A stretch of 64,000 nucleotides of DNA from Calvatia gigantea (GCA_025093985.1 JACAAK010000003.1:1-64000), one strand, 5' to 3'. Shown: positions 13,841 to 27,099, counted from the first letter of the stretch. The notes: a model not told the origin generated them from the sequence alone. Numbers and translations: made by a program.

Positions 13841-14140
13841 CGGATAAAAAGATGAGGACCTCTGAAGAACCCTGTGCTATTTTGCGGATAAAACTTAAGA
13901 ACTTTTGGCGGGAACCCTAGCACAATTTCCGGATAAAACTTTCGGTTTGTGGGGCAACCTGGGGGAACCCTGAACATATCCGGATAAACTTTCTCTATGT
14001 GGGCGGTCCAAGTTTCAGGGGCCTTCTGCAGTGGGCGCGTTAGCGCTCGAATTCGGCCCGAACCCTCAGGTGAGGTCCGGATAAAAATTGGAGGGTGGAG
14101 ACCTTAATTTTTTTCGAAAATTGGTCGCGGATAAAAATCT
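13841..14140. repeat. Degenerate ~48-bp minisatellite with CGGATAAA core, unit 1
   Basis: CGGATAAA occurs at 13841, 13885, 13930, 13981, 14078 and 14128, always in the same orientation and 44, 45, 51, 97 and 50 bp apart. A second element, GAACCCT, follows in four intervals. This fits a decayed tandem repeat of about 48 bp with one core lost. It lies directly upstream of the minus-strand F-box gene, so it may be part of its promoter. Each core contains GATAA, the site bound by fungal GATA factors. Confidence 0.7.
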
Positions 14141-17100
14141 CAAAACTCGGATCAGGGATCCATAGGGGTTTTCGGGGGTCCTGTAAATACGTCCCGGGTG
14201 CCGTTGTCCGGTCCACATCTCACTTAAGACCCCCCCTCGCTCAGTTGGAAGGGCGTGAGAGTCTGGATAATAGCCACGTGATTCTTTCCAACTCAGTGTA
14301 AGGTGGGTTTTGTTGATTCAACTTCCCAACTTTTTCTGGCACAAATATTCGAGGTTGTCAGCTGAAAAAGTCATTCAGCATTCGAGAAGCTTTCAGGCGA
14401 GATCCCTAAATGTTTAACCCTCATTCGCACGACAGAGTCTTCAGACAGAGTCGACCTTACCAATTTCGCTCCAATTTTTTCCCCCCATGCTGACATCGTT
14501 TGCCCACACCTCGGTCTGTGCCCTACAAAGAGGTAATTTCCTATGCTAACTACCCGAGTTCAAGTTTTCACGTTGTGTGGACTCGCATTACGTGACACCC
14601 CTCTTTTTGCGCTTGTACGTAACTACCCACTCACTTTCCTGGCCCGTGCAATACCCAAAACAGCATCGAAGCTGAAGCTTGTGCATCCTTCGCTGCAGCC
14701 CGTCCTCCGGATTCCTCGCTAGAAGAAATAGAAACTGCTTCATGACCGAGTCGGTGATTATCGTTGCCTCATGCTCCGTGGACGGCCCCGTCGAGTACCG
14801 GTATCCGTTGCAGCGGAGTACGTCCTTTCCCCTCAGCTTCCCGCTCCTCCGAGAACCCCGGTGAATTGAGAACCAAGGGTCGTGGCTTCCGTTGAAAGAA
14901 CCTCTGAGCTAGAAATTTTAAGTAACAATGCTGTATTCTAACATACCGTCTGGGGGGGGGGGCACGGCGTCCACTATGTATTTTACCCCAGAAAATTCAT
15001 CTCTTCACCAAATTTCCTTCAGGAAAGATTTTGCATGTCAAGGTGGCGGAGGGGGCAGGAGAGAACTCGCAGTGCCTGAAGCCGTGGTTCCGCCGAGGAA
15101 ACAATCTAGAGCTCCGGAATCCGGTGAATAACTAGAAGTCCGAAATGAGTTTTAAGGTATTCCCCTCACGCTTCCATGACCACATGTCCTCAACTGACGT
15201 TCTCGAAGCCACCACGGGTCTTTGGCAAAGTTATAGTTTACTTCTACTGGAAAGCTTCACGACTTTTCCAAAAGGTTGAACGCCTAGCCTGAGGTGCGAC
15301 GACAGCGAAAATGCACCGCCCTCCTGGCGGATATTAGTCCCTCGGCCGACACGCGCTAGACCTAATGGATAGATGACGGATGAATAGGTTACTACGAGGT
15401 AAGCACCTAAAATTCAATAATTATGTAGCTACTCACCAACACGCCACCACCTCCGACAACCGACGAACCGGCGTTCCGTTGCAGTGCCAATAGCAACGAC
15501 TCTTGGTTACAATGCAAGCTATGGATTCAACCATCACCGTAGAGACGCATTACACTCCGCTCATACATTTATCTCCACCCACGGTTTTTTCCAATCAGGT
15601 GAAGGAAATAAATGAAGCTTACGGCGCTGACGAATTGTGGCTGCTGATCAAACCCTAGTCGCATAGCTGATCAACACATACCAGTCAATTCTGACAACTT
15701 GCGAGTCACCGAGCAGGGAAACGAAGCAATTCGCACGCATCGCTAGGATTCACCCATATTATTGGCGCGTTCAGCGATGCTCAGGATGGGCAAATTCCAC
15801 ATCGCCTGATCGTTTGTTCTGATCAAAACTTCTTAGACACCTTCCATATTTCCGGACTCCATCCCCTCCCTCACCTCCTACCTTTTCTATAACGGTGCAT
15901 TCGAGCCTATCGCTCCGGAGATGCAATACAAGGTTATATCCCACCCACTCCCTCGTCCGATAGCCAAAATGATGGCTGGAACGTTCGAAATCTTTAAACC
16001 GACCTTCGAGTCACCCCTCAGCTTCACTTCCGTCTTTGATACGTCTGTGGTAGCCCATCATCAAATTTCTAGAGAATGTCACATCGGCGATGCTGTGGTC
16101 AGTGATTGTTCAATGCGTAAAGGATTACAAAGGGACAACACACGTCAAGGCTAATTTCGTCGTTAAAGTTGATTTAAGCGATAGTTTATGGGACGGTCCT
16201 AGTGTCCCACCCCACCCCCTCCATCCAATACCCTTAAAAATCAGTTTATCAGACTTAAGAGTAACCTTCGTTTGTTGCGATAAGACATATAAGGTTGTCG
16301 TGTTTTTAATAATGTGGCTGTGTTAAGATATCCTGCAAGATGGCGGGCGCCAAACGCTGACAGCATCATGCTCCGCTGGGAATAGACTATGAGGCCCAGA
16401 CCCTTTTCCGAGGAGGTAACAATAACCGTGGCGCTTCCCACCAAGACGCCAACAACATATACTACGGCTTACCACCACTGTACCCTTACCTTGAACGCAA
16501 CGGAAGTGTATTGCTTCGGAAGAAACCATCCCGAGACGTTAGCCTGTTTAATTCCGGTACAAGTCCGGGACTAAGTAATTTCGTGCACTGGTAAATAGAG
16601 TAGTTTAGCCAGAAATCCCACAGAAGAGTGCCACCGTGTTCAAGGGCTTCGCCAGCGAATGAAACCAGAAGCTCCGATGCCAGGGACGTGTCTCCGCAAA
16701 GGCACCCTTCGTTTCCCAACGCCGACACAAAACGAAACCCGCTCTCGTGCTCGGATGTCGGATGTTTTATATCCGTTACTCGCAGAAGTGTTTAGCAAAG
16801 CACGTTGTATTTCTCTTTGGGGGTCTACTGTTATTTTGCGGTCAAATACACAAGTTGGGAAACTCCTTTATATGGCGAAAATACCAGGATGCACCCCAGA
16901 GAGACTAAGAAACACGGAAGGCAAACCCTCCGAAGCGATGTACTTAATTAGATCATAAGGTGGATGGGACCTATTAAAAACAATGACAGGGCACGAGCGG
17001 CCCGAAAAGAACCAGGTAAAATTTCAGTCGACTAAGACACAAGCTAAACATAGGACGAAGGATGGATAATATACATAAAAATAGGGTGCAGCACATTGGA

Positions 17101-17365
17101 AAAAGAGGACACCTTTCCGGCAAACCGGCACACGAGTTATAGTTGGTATTTGGATCGAGAACATCACGCCTAACTCGAGCCCCACACGGCCAACAGGCAC
17201 GTAGCATTTCCAGAGGCGTGGTCTTATTGAGTGTCCTGAAAGAGCACTCCTCTAGGCCTAGAGGCTGTCCATGGGCAGCCATTTGAAAACTGAGTAGCTT
17301 CACCGGAGGGAAGAGAAGAAAAAAAAAGAAATCTTGAATTGGCTTCAACCTGGGTATTGTACTTT
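14141..17365. other. Repeat segment without a recognised gene (units 1 and 3)
   Basis: The sequence recurs at 32341-35565. It contains a run of 11-12 G at about 14951-14962 (shorter in unit 3) and several open frames of 60-100 codons at 14679-14864, 15921-16154, 16389-16574 and 16659-16958. The frame at 16659-16958 is open in both copies with only conservative differences, but I cannot link it to a family or find neighbouring exons. Treat as unassigned. Confidence 0.45.
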
Positions 17366-18182
17366 CCGTCGAAGATTACCTCTGCCGGAACGGCTGGTTG
17401 AGGTCCTTGAAGACAGACAGACAGGAGAGACGATCTTAGATGAGGCCTTGAAGCTTATGAAGTTGCAACAGGAGACAGAACGGTTAAGTATCAACAGTTG
17501 GATTGATTTGCTGTCAGGTGGGTAGGCACTCCAACGAACCTGAATCTATGCTTATGAACCCTCCGTTCATGCAGGAGAAACGTGGAACGTCCTCAAAATC
17601 GGTTTCCAGCTGAAACAGGTCCGCGAACGGCTCGCAAAAGGTCTCGTTGACAAAGGCGTCCTACGCACCGAAAAACGGAATTTCTTACTGTTCGACATGG
17701 CTACTCACCCGGTTGCCGATGTACGAACAAAAGAATCCATCATCAGCCGTATCGTCTCCCTCCTAACTTCTACAACGTCTGCCGTTCCGCCAAGCGCTCT
17801 GGACGTCGAGGGTGTCCAGTGCCGTGTGATGAGGGCTGTGTGCCTCGCGTGCACAGCATACACAGCTAGCGTGTTGGATAACGCCTTCGGGAGATTAGAC
17901 TATGAGGCGCGAGAGGCCGCCTTCCAACGGTGCGACGAAGTACTGGCCGAGTTTATGGTATGGCCATTCGGCAGCAGCAGTTGGGACGGAAATGCAAGCA
18001 CTGGGACGAGGAGGCGACAGCAACAACCGAGAATAGCCATGGGCGGTGATAGTGATGGGCGCGAATCCGTCATCGGGCTTGTTTCAGAGGCAAAAAAGGA
18101 GATGTTGGGGGATGAGGATGTGGGATTAGAACTCATCGCAGGGGTTTTGGAAGTTCTTTCGAAGCTTGATTCACTATTGTAG
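17366..18182 (+). pseudogene. 5'-truncated GOLPH3 copy
   Basis: Only the C-terminal two thirds of GOLPH3 are present: exon 2 from the RRLPLPERL segment (17366-17517) and exon 3 (17575-18182), separated by the same 57-bp intron. Exon 1 and the PI4P-site Trp/Arg segment are missing because the duplication breakpoint lies inside exon 2. The retained exons encode nearly the same residues as the complete gene. An upstream ATG at 17334 is in frame across the junction and would give a short alien N-terminus, but there is no GOLPH3 promoter here. I expect no functional product. Confidence 0.85.
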
Positions 18183-18306
18183 ATACCCATCGGACGGTTT
18201 ATTGAGCTTACGAATGAGTGCCGCTCCAACTATTTTTGTTTCGATGATATAAACGGCTGGATAATATTTAGATTTCCTCCACTGTCTCTTTCCACATTCC
18301 TCTATT

Positions 18307-20575
18307 ATGCGAGCTACACCCTTGCTCCGAAATGTTAGAGCCCCCCCGACCGGATCTTCAAGCCTTCGCGAGCGTGTCAGGCGTCCCGCATTCCTTCAAC
18401 GCCTTTCGCAGCCAGAGGACTTGGTTCCACTCTTCAAGGTGGGTGGCTTATTTACCTGAAAAATGCTTTCACTAACAACGATCGCAGAATGATGACTACG
18501 TACGCACAACTATTCACTCGCGGAACCCCTTTAATACCGAGTAGATCGGATGGTCAGGCTTCACCGGCGTTGGTTATCCCAAGAGCGTCCCCAGTGTGCG
18601 TTCGCCTAGCTGCTCCCACAACGATCCATTCATGACGTCATACTCTAGGCCATCGCAGACCACATCCAGAACAACAACCTACAAGCGGACCCTGCGACAA
18701 AAAAGAGGTTCAACCTCTTTGTTGGTGCTTCTGTAGGCCCAGAAGTCGAAGACAGATGGGCTAGGCTCGACATGATTGCGCGGAGGTATCCACATCAGGT
18801 TGGGAAGGAAATTTCGAAAGGAATCAACGCTGGCCGAATCAGTTTCGCCGATAAACATTTATCCAGTACGCCCCTTTCATTTTCTAATTCGCCGTTTATT
18901 GACAGAGAGTGGTGGTACTCAGTGTTTCCGCAAGATTTAACGTATGGGTATTATAACCTTCGGAAAGATCACGGGGATCCTCGAAAGCCGCTCGACTGGG
19001 CCATCGTCGAAGCCACTGCAATAACAGAAGAAGGCTATATCGTGCCTGGAGCTTCCGTTGGTGCCACGCCAGAGATAGTACAGTCCGCGGAGAAAATAAT
19101 CATTGAGGTCAATACCCGCATTCCTAATCTCGAAGGTTTACACGATATCAACCATTCCTTCGTCCCTCCAAACCGTCAGCCTTACGTGCGCACTCTATCC
19201 TCCGTCCTGTACGCGCTACTTGGCTGACAGTCACCCAGCTGGTAACGCACCCACAAGATCGTATTGGGCTCACTGCTATCCCTATCGATCCAGACCGTGT
19301 CGTCGCCCTAATTGAATCTACACTACCAGACAATACTAGCGAGAACGCCCCTGAGAATGACGAGTCTCGTGCTATTGCTCGCCACCTCATCTCGTTCTTA
19401 TCAGAAGAAGTCGAAGCCGGTCGACTGCCCAAGAGTCTGTTGCCGCTACAGAGCGGTATTGGCAACGTCGCAAACTCAATTATTGGGGGGCTTGCGGATG
19501 GCCCGTTTGAGCAGGTACAAGTGTGGACCGAGGTTCTTCAGGGTGGGTGTGTTAGTTTTCGTGTTCTCGTACTAATTGAAATGAAAATTGTCTAACTAGA
19601 TACTTTCCTTCGGTTCTTCGACTCCGGAAAGCTGGCATTCGCCACCGCTACGAGTGTTCGTTTTTCTCCTGAAGGGTGCGAGGTACTTCCCGCTGATGAT
19701 TGAAAAATAATAATCTTCCCATTTCAGTTTCGACCACTTTTATGAAAGTACGGCTGCAGGAGCTATGATCTCTTACGTACTCACGCAATACTATAGACTG
19801 GGCGACATACAAGGACCGACTCCTTCTCCGCTCTCAGCAAGTCGCAAACTCTCCGGAAATCATTCGACGTTTGGGCGTTATCGCAATGAACACTCCTCTC
19901 GAAGTCGACATTGTAAATTTCCCTCGTTGTCTTTCTCGAAGGTTTAAATTGATGCACGTAACAAGTATGCCCATGCAAACTCGACTTGTGCACTGGGTTC
20001 TAGGATGCTTAACGGTATTGGGGGTTCGGGGGATTTCCTGAGGAACGCGAAGTTGTCGATCATGCATACGCCTTCCAGGTACGTGTCCGTCCCATCCTAC
20101 AATTGCCACATACTTAACCTCTCCTTTCCCATAGCCGTCCGACAAAGACTGATCCCACCGGTATCAGTTGCATTGTTCCTTTCGTGTCTCACGTTGACCA
20201 GACTGGTGTGTTCACCCCCCCTCATCCAGTTAGTTATTCCTGACAAACCACGTCTCTTAGAACACGATTTGGACATCATAATCACTGAGCAAGGCCTCGC
20301 CGACCTTCGCGGTCTTGCACCTCGTGAACGTGCTCCGCTCATCATTGAAAAATGCGCACATCCTGATTACAAGGACCTCCTACAGGAGGTGAGTAATTTT
20401 AATCCTTGATTTTGGTTGGATTTGATCACAATGGTTGCGACAGTATTACGATCGTGCACTACATGAGTGTCTCTCGCGGGGAATGGGACATGAGCCTCAT
20501 ATGCTCAAGAACGCGCTCAAGATGCATGTTAACTTTATAGAGAAGGGAACGATGAAGATTGATAAATGGGAATAA
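18307..20575 (+). CDS. ACH1: Acetyl-CoA hydrolase / CoA-transferase, copy 2 (open throughout)
   Basis: Same exon structure as copy 1 but without the extra T in exon 1, so the presequence ([14 protein letters not shown]...) reads directly into [19 protein letters not shown]. The 12-nt exon supplies NDDY, and [16 protein letters not shown] follows, aligning gap-free with yeast Ach1 ([20 protein letters not shown]). The GxGG motif (NGIGGSGDF), the QSGIGN loop and the C-terminal [18 protein letters not shown] segment are all present; the stop is TAA at 20573-20575. As written this is the functional ACH1 of the window. It lies downstream of the truncated GOLPH3 in the same orientation, and its own upstream region was copied with it, so expression is plausible. 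Confidence 0.85.
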
Positions 20576-23091
20576 GGATGCTTGAGGTATACCCGACTCG
20601 GGGCTGTTCGTGGACCTCCAAGGGTAGAACATCAAATTCTCCTTTTGAGGGTTTTCTTGAGTCATCCCCCAATATATTAATCATCATATTTCAACATTCC
20701 GCGAAATCTTCGGGTTCCAAATCTAGTACTACTGAGCAACTCGCCCAACAAGTCCAAACTCATTGACAAGCACTCGCACAATTGATATGAAATCTAAGGT
20801 GGCTGAGAGGGGGTAGTCAAGGCAAGGGAACAAATAACCCGGTATAGTTTAGTATGCTCCTTGAATTTTATAGATCGACGCCATTGAAATAGAGGGTGGC
20901 GTTTGTGGAGTTGATGGACAGCTCGTGATCCGGGGATAGTAGGAAGTGGGGTGAGGTTGGTTCACTGACAACCCCACGAACAGGCTTACCCCGCTCTCCG
21001 CAGCGAGATTTGTGCTGAAGGACTCAAACGTGCAAACAAATTGAAGTTCACTAAAACCACCTCAACTGACGGCTCAGGGAATTCGACAGCATACCCATCA
21101 GGATCACTAGCACAACTGGATAGGCCTCCAATTGCATCAACATTCTGACTCGTCCTGGAGTCTCCATATAGCTAATTTCATTGCAGCGGAACGGGTGCCA
21201 AGGAATTCTTCTTTTTTCTCAATCCGTTTGTTAATCGCGAACAAGGACTCCTATGACCACGAGAATCAGCAAGGTGACCCATTTGGTACCTCGTGGTAAA
21301 ACACGCAAAGCTCACAATAGATGCTGAGATTACTAACAGCTCGTGGCCTACATGGCTATTCAATTGGTTCTCTAATCGGTATGCATCGAGAACTGTGTAG
21401 ATTTGAATTGTACCGCGACCTGATCGAATACCTGGGAAACTTCCTCCCAATACCTACACAAGTGCATGCACTCACCAGTCGTCCTTACCCGATCGAGACT
21501 TCACTCGCCTTCTGGAGGGGAGGTGGCTTTTAGTAGAGTTGTTCGCTGTCGCATTCAAGAATAGCACAGCTGTAAACACGGCAGCGTTAAAGTTTCCTTC
21601 TTTCTCAAAGGTGTGCATGAAGACTTTTCGATCGAGTCGCTTCCCCGCCCAACAAGTCAGTTTTGATTTGTAGTTGGGAGCCTGACCACATACGAGGAAG
21701 GTATCGTTCCTAGAGGCATCACTCATAAAGGTGTAGGGTTCTCATGAATGGTCAGAAGTAGTAGAGCTGGATATCGCCATGTATGATTTTGCGTCCATCC
21801 CAGCGCCGCCAATAGATGAAATCGACCTCCCTCGGGTACTTCCACAAACAGACCTCAACTCCTTTGCAGAATGTGAACCTCCACTCCATCAACGATGCTG
21901 TTGCCTGAAGCATTTACCCCTTATGCCTGAAACGGTGTAGGCCGTTGAAAGGGGATGGGGATTCGAGGTATGATTCAAAGTGAGTCAGATGAGTCGAAGT
22001 CTCTCCCCAACGCGAGTTTTAGCTTCGACGGGTATGGATAGTGCGATATTAACGACCCATTGATGCTCCTCCCTTGCAGGAGAGATCCCCGCAGAGAACG
22101 GATGGGTAGAGCTGAGGGAACCTGTGCCGGATAGCCTTCACCTGTAAGTGCGACTTGAGAATCAAAAGGCTGGGGCTTCTCGGTTTGCTCCAAATGCCAG
22201 GCCAGCGGTTAGCCCTGGTAGGAAAAACAGGCGCAGGTGAGCCGAACAAGGGATACACTACAAATGTGTCTTGGGGGTTACAGCGAGCGGGTGGGGGACG
22301 GCATGCGGCGGCTTGCTCGTGTTCCCCTCGGGCATCAACACACTCTCTGTCATGCCGCGGGTTCACTAGTAGCGCCAAATTGACTGCTGCGACTACGAGT
22401 AACTCGATTCGTTTAGACTATCCGTCGGCGTTCCGAACCCTTCGTAGGCGATTTACAGGTATTGTCCCTGCAAATGTGGATGTCCAGTGCAAAAGACTTG
22501 AGAGGATGGAACAAGACAGACGTCCGACGAGGCTTGTGCAGCCCGCTGGCTCGGAGGACAACCGCTCGGTTCTGGGTTCGGATACTCGAACATATCTCTT
22601 GACATGACTCAAAAAGGGAGGAAACATCATCCCTGTGGCTACCCTGGAAGTAAAGCAAGCTAGAGCCGTTATGACACCCTCATCAAAACCTATCCTCTGG
22701 TCAAGAGTTTCACAGCAACGACATGTGCTGGAGGACTCGGTTCGGCCATTTTTCGGCCTCCTATGGATAGACATACAACATAGTGTCCATCGCCTGGTGC
22801 TGATTTACGTATTTTCTGTGTCAAGAATGGGGTATATGCCTACAGTTGGCTTCCATAATACTGACTGGAAAGCAGGGAAGCTAAAACTTGATAATATCCG
22901 CGATTGTTGTCAAACGACTAAGTCGTATATGGGTCGATAAAACGTACAAAACGTAGGGAACGTTTTCACTACAGCCTGTGATGGAGCGAGAAGATGAGTG
23001 GACTGGACTTCTCAGATTATTATCATGTTGGAAAGGGAAAGACCGCTTGAGGGCTGTCCGAGATTAATCGTCGCATTTTTGAGCTTTCAGG

Positions 23092-23099
23092 TATAAAAG
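23092..23099 (+). promoter_or_regulatory. TATA box of secreted-protein gene, unit 2
   Basis: TATAAAAG, 87 bp before the ATG at 23179, identical in sequence and spacing to unit 1. Confidence 0.7.
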
Positions 23100-23178
23100 G
23101 GATCTTAATCCTCGAGCAAACCACACCGCTGATCTCGACTTCGATACCAGCTCACGAACACAGCCTGCTATCCCTGTA

Positions 23179-23601
23179 ATGAAATTCTCTCTCGCTATCG
23201 TTCTCGCTCTCGTCTCCGTGGCATACACGTTGCCCAACGAGGCGGCAGAACTTGATGCTGCTACCGTGGAAGCACAAAAGGCTGCCGCTGATTGCGGTGG
23301 TGCAGGTGCTTGCCACGGCCTTGGCGGAGGTGAACTTTGCAACGATCGTTGCCGACATTGCCAAGGCCCAAGTGGCTTTTATAAGCGTGGCGCTTGTTGC
23401 GGTTTGTCAGTATCTCATAAGTCGTGCCCGAGTCCTTACATTGCTAATACAATAAATTTAGGGGATGGCAAGCTTGCTGCTGCTACTATGATTGATTTGG
23501 AGAAGGGACTTGCGGGTACCACATATACCTCGCTAGTTTTCGGTGCCACTCACACACCCCACTTTAGCCGCTTTCAAGCCTACCGCTACTACCGTAATTG
23601 A
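23179..23601 (+). CDS. Small secreted cysteine-rich protein, unit 2
   Basis: 140-residue copy of the secreted protein at 8986. The signal peptide, Ala-rich stretch and all Cys residues are unchanged. One residue differs in the C-terminal part (Ser to Leu near residue 106, TCG to TTG at about 23497). The intron-like segment with CTAAT branch and TTTAG acceptor is preserved. If that segment is spliced with the 56-nt option, the Ser/Leu change falls after the stop and the mature peptide is identical to unit 1. Confidence 0.7.
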   Translation: MKFSLAIVLALVSVAYTLPNEAAELDAATVEAQKAAADCGGAGACHGLGGGELCNDRCRHCQGPSGFYKRGACCGLSVSHKSCPSPYIANTINLGDGKLAAATMIDLEKGLAGTTYTSLVFGATHTPHFSRFQAYRYYRN

Positions 23602-24366
23602 TAGGGTGTTTGAGTTCTTGAGTGATTGGAAATTCGCTCCAAATTATCGGTAGCCAGTGATATTTTTGTAATTAATATGTACTTTGATCACTGAAGTTAC
23701 CTTGTGAAAGTAGTAATGGAGGTTCACCGTGGGCTAACACTATGGACAGGTGTGGTATTACGACGAGCTGGGAACCACCTCTATACATTGTCCGTATTCG
23801 TCACAATTCCTTGTGTGGTTGGATCTCTAACAAAGAAGGCGCCCCTCATTGTGTTTCACAATGAACAGCACCTGATCCGCATTGATGGATGAACGAGTTA
23901 CCTGGACCGACAAGCATAGGTGGGTATTTCCCCACTCTGTTTTAAGGTTGATAAACCCATACCTCCTGAATCATGTCCTGAGTGAGCTTGTAGGTCCTCG
24001 CATCCAATCAAAACAAGAGCTATATTAACAACCCTAGTCCAGTAGTCGGGCACAAAACCTAGACTGGACCTAGAGTGTAGGATTGCGGCACTTTTTACAC
24101 CAGTTGCTGTTTCCTCCGCCGGCAACCTGATTGATACACCGGGTATCGGGAACCTTTCAAGGTAACCTTCGCCTCAAGCGCCGAAACCCGGAGGTGCTCG
24201 AAGATGCGTAACGGGCCGTGCTGAGTGCGGTTACCTAGTCTGAAGTGCTAACATGTAACACTCAAGGTGTCGAAGAATTTAGACCACGCACACCAGAAAT
24301 CTCCCTTGGTTTAAGCGTGTATATCGACCTTCGCTACATGCCATTTAGGGTAATTACAAGGGTACG

Positions 24367-24568
24367 GACCTCCTACAGGAGGTGAGTAATTTTAATCCTT
24401 GATTTTGGTTGGATTTGATCACAATGGTTGCGACAGTATTACGATCGTGCACTACATGAGTGTCTCTCGCGGGGAATGGGACATGAGCCTCATATGCTCA
24501 AGAACGCGCTCAAGATGCATGTTAACTTTATAGAGAAGGGAACGATGAAGATTGATAAATGGGAATAA
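24367..24568 (+). pseudogene. ACH1 C-terminal fragment, unit 3
   Basis: Only the DLLQE end of one exon, its intron and the last exon ([19 protein letters not shown] to TMKIDKWE, stop at 24566-24568) are present. The upstream part of the gene was lost where unit 2 sequence jumps into ACH1. There is no start codon or promoter, so this is a fragment. Confidence 0.85.
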
Positions 24569-27091
24569 GGATACTTGAGGTATACCCTGACTCGGGGCTG
24601 TCGTGACCTCCAAGGGTAGATAGAGCTAATACATCAAATTCTCCTTTTGAGGGTTTTCTTGAGTCATCCCCCGGTATATTAATCATCATATTTCAACATT
24701 TCGCGAAATCTTCGGGTTCCAAATCTAGTACTACTGAGCAACTCGCCCAACAAGTCCAAACTCATTGACAAGCACTCGCACAATTGATATGAAATCTAAG
24801 GTGGCTGAGAGGGGGTAGTCAAGGCAAGGGAGCAAATAACCCGGTATAGTTTAGTACGCTCCTTGAATTTTATGGATCGACGCCATTGAAGTAGAGGGTG
24901 GCGTTTGTGGAGTTGATGGACAGCTCGTGATCCGGGGATAGTAGGAAGTGGGGTGGGGTTGGTTCACCGACAACCCCACGAACAGGCTTACCCCGCTCTC
25001 CGCAGCGAGATTTATGCTGAAGGACTCAAACGTACAAACAAACTGAAGTTCACTAAAACCACCTCAATGACGGCTCAGGAATTCGACAGCATACCCATCA
25101 GGATCACTAGCACAACTGGATAGGCCTCCAATTGCATCAACATTCTGACTCGTCCTGGAGTCCCCATATAGCTAATTTTATTGCAGCAGAACGGGTGCCA
25201 AGGAATTCTTCTTTTTTCTCGATCCGTTTGTTAATCGCGAACAAGGACTCCTATGACCACGAGAATCAGCAAGGTGACCCATTTGGTACCTCGTGGTAAA
25301 ACACGCAAAGCTCACAATAGATGCTGAGATTACTAACAGCTCGTGGCCTACATGGCTATTCAATTGGTTCTCTAATCGGTATGCATCGAGAACTGTGTAG
25401 ATTTGAATTGTACCGCGACCTGATCGAATACCTGGGAAACTTCCTCCCAATACTACACAAGTGCATGCACTCACCAGTCGTCCTTACCCGATCGAGACTT
25501 CACTCGCCTTCTGGAGGGGAGGTGGCTTTTAGTAGAGTTGTTCGCTGTCGCATTCAAGAATAGCACAGCTGTAAACACGGCAGCGTTAAAGTTTCCTTCT
25601 TTCTCAAAGGTGTGCATGAAGACTTTTCGATCGAGTCGCTTCCCCGCCCAACAAGTCAGTTTTGATTTGTAGTTGGGAGCCTGACCACATACGAGGAAGG
25701 TATCGTTCCTAGAGGCATCACTCATAAAGGTGTAGGGTTCTCATGAATGGTCAGAAGTAGTAGAGCTGGATATCGCCATGTATGATTTTGCGTCCATCCC
25801 AGCGCCGCCAATAGATGAAATCGACCTCCCTCGGGTACTTCCACAAACAGACCTCAACTCCTTGCAGAATGTGAACCTCCACTCCATCAACGATGCTGTT
25901 GCCTGAAGCATTTACCCCTTATGCCTGAAACGGTGTAGGCCGTTGAAAGGGGATGGGGATTCGAGGTATGATTCAAAGTGAGCCAGATGAGTCGAAGTCT
26001 CTCCCCAACGCGAGTTTTAGCTTCGACGGGTATGGATAGTGCGATATTAACGACCCATTGATGCTCCTCCCTTGCAGGAGAGATCCCCGCAGAGAACGGA
26101 TGGGTAGAGCTGAGGGAACCTGTGCCGGATAGCCTTCACCTGTAAGTGCGACTTGAGAATCAAAAGGCTGGGGCTTCTCGGTTTGCTCCAAATGCCAGGC
26201 CAGCGGTTAGTCCCTGGTAGGAAAAACAGGCGCAGGTGAGCCGAACAAGGGATACACTACAAATGTGTCTTAGGGGGTTACAGCGAGCGGGTGGGGGACG
26301 GCATGCGGCGGCTTGCTCGCGTTCCCCTCGGGCATCAACACACTCTCTGTCATGCCGCGGGTTCACTAGTAGCGCCAAATTGACTGCTGCGACTACGAGT
26401 AACTCGATTCGTTTAGACTATCCGTCGGCGTTCCGAACCCTTCGTAGGCGATTTACAGGTATTGTCCCTGCAAATGTGGATGTCCAGTGCAAGAGACTTG
26501 AGAGGATGGAACAAGACAGACGTCCGACGAGGCTTGTGCAGCCCGCTGGCTCGGAGGACAACCGCTCGGTTCTGGGTTCGGATATTCGAACATATCTCTT
26601 GACATGACTCAAAAAGGGAGGAAACATCATCCCTGTGGCTACCCTGGAAGTAAAGCAAGCTAGAGCCGTTATGACACCCTCATCAAAACCTCTCCTCTGG
26701 TCAAGAGTTTCACAGCAACGACATGTGCTGGAGGACTCGGTTCGGCCATTTTTCGGCCTCCTATGGATAGACATACAACATAGTGTCCATCGCCTGGTGC
26801 TGATTTACGTATTTTCTGTGTCAAGAATGGGGTATATGCCTACAGTTGGCTTCCATAATACTGACTGGAGAGCAGGGAAGCTAAAACTTGATAATATCCG
26901 CGATTGTTGTCAAACGACTAAGTCGTATATGGGTCGATAAAACGTACAAAACGTAGGGAACGTTTTCACTACAGCCTGTGATGGAGCGAGAAGATGAGTG
27001 GACTGGACTTCTCAGATTATTATCATGTTGGAAAGGGAAAGACCGCTTGAGGGCTGTCCGAGATTAATCGTCGCATTTTTGAGCTTTCAGG

Positions 27092-27099
27092 TATAAAAG
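27092..27099 (+). promoter_or_regulatory. TATA box of secreted-protein gene, unit 3
   Basis: TATAAAAG, 87 bp before the ATG at 27179. Confidence 0.7.

Larger units (their letters stand above)
17366..24366. repeat. Segmental repeat, unit 2 (7.0 kb)
   Basis: This unit matches 3171 to about 10177 of unit 1. It starts in GOLPH3 exon 2 and stops at ggtacgg (24361-24367), where the sequence jumps back to the ACH1 segment of unit 1 position 6181. It carries a 5'-truncated GOLPH3, a complete ACH1 and one secreted-protein gene, and no F-box gene. Confidence 0.9.

Noticed and set aside
12121..13977. 618-residue F-box protein starting at 13977
   Set aside because: The first 76 codons run into the minisatellite and give repeat-like peptides without family similarity. 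The Met at 13749 sits closer to the F-box segment.
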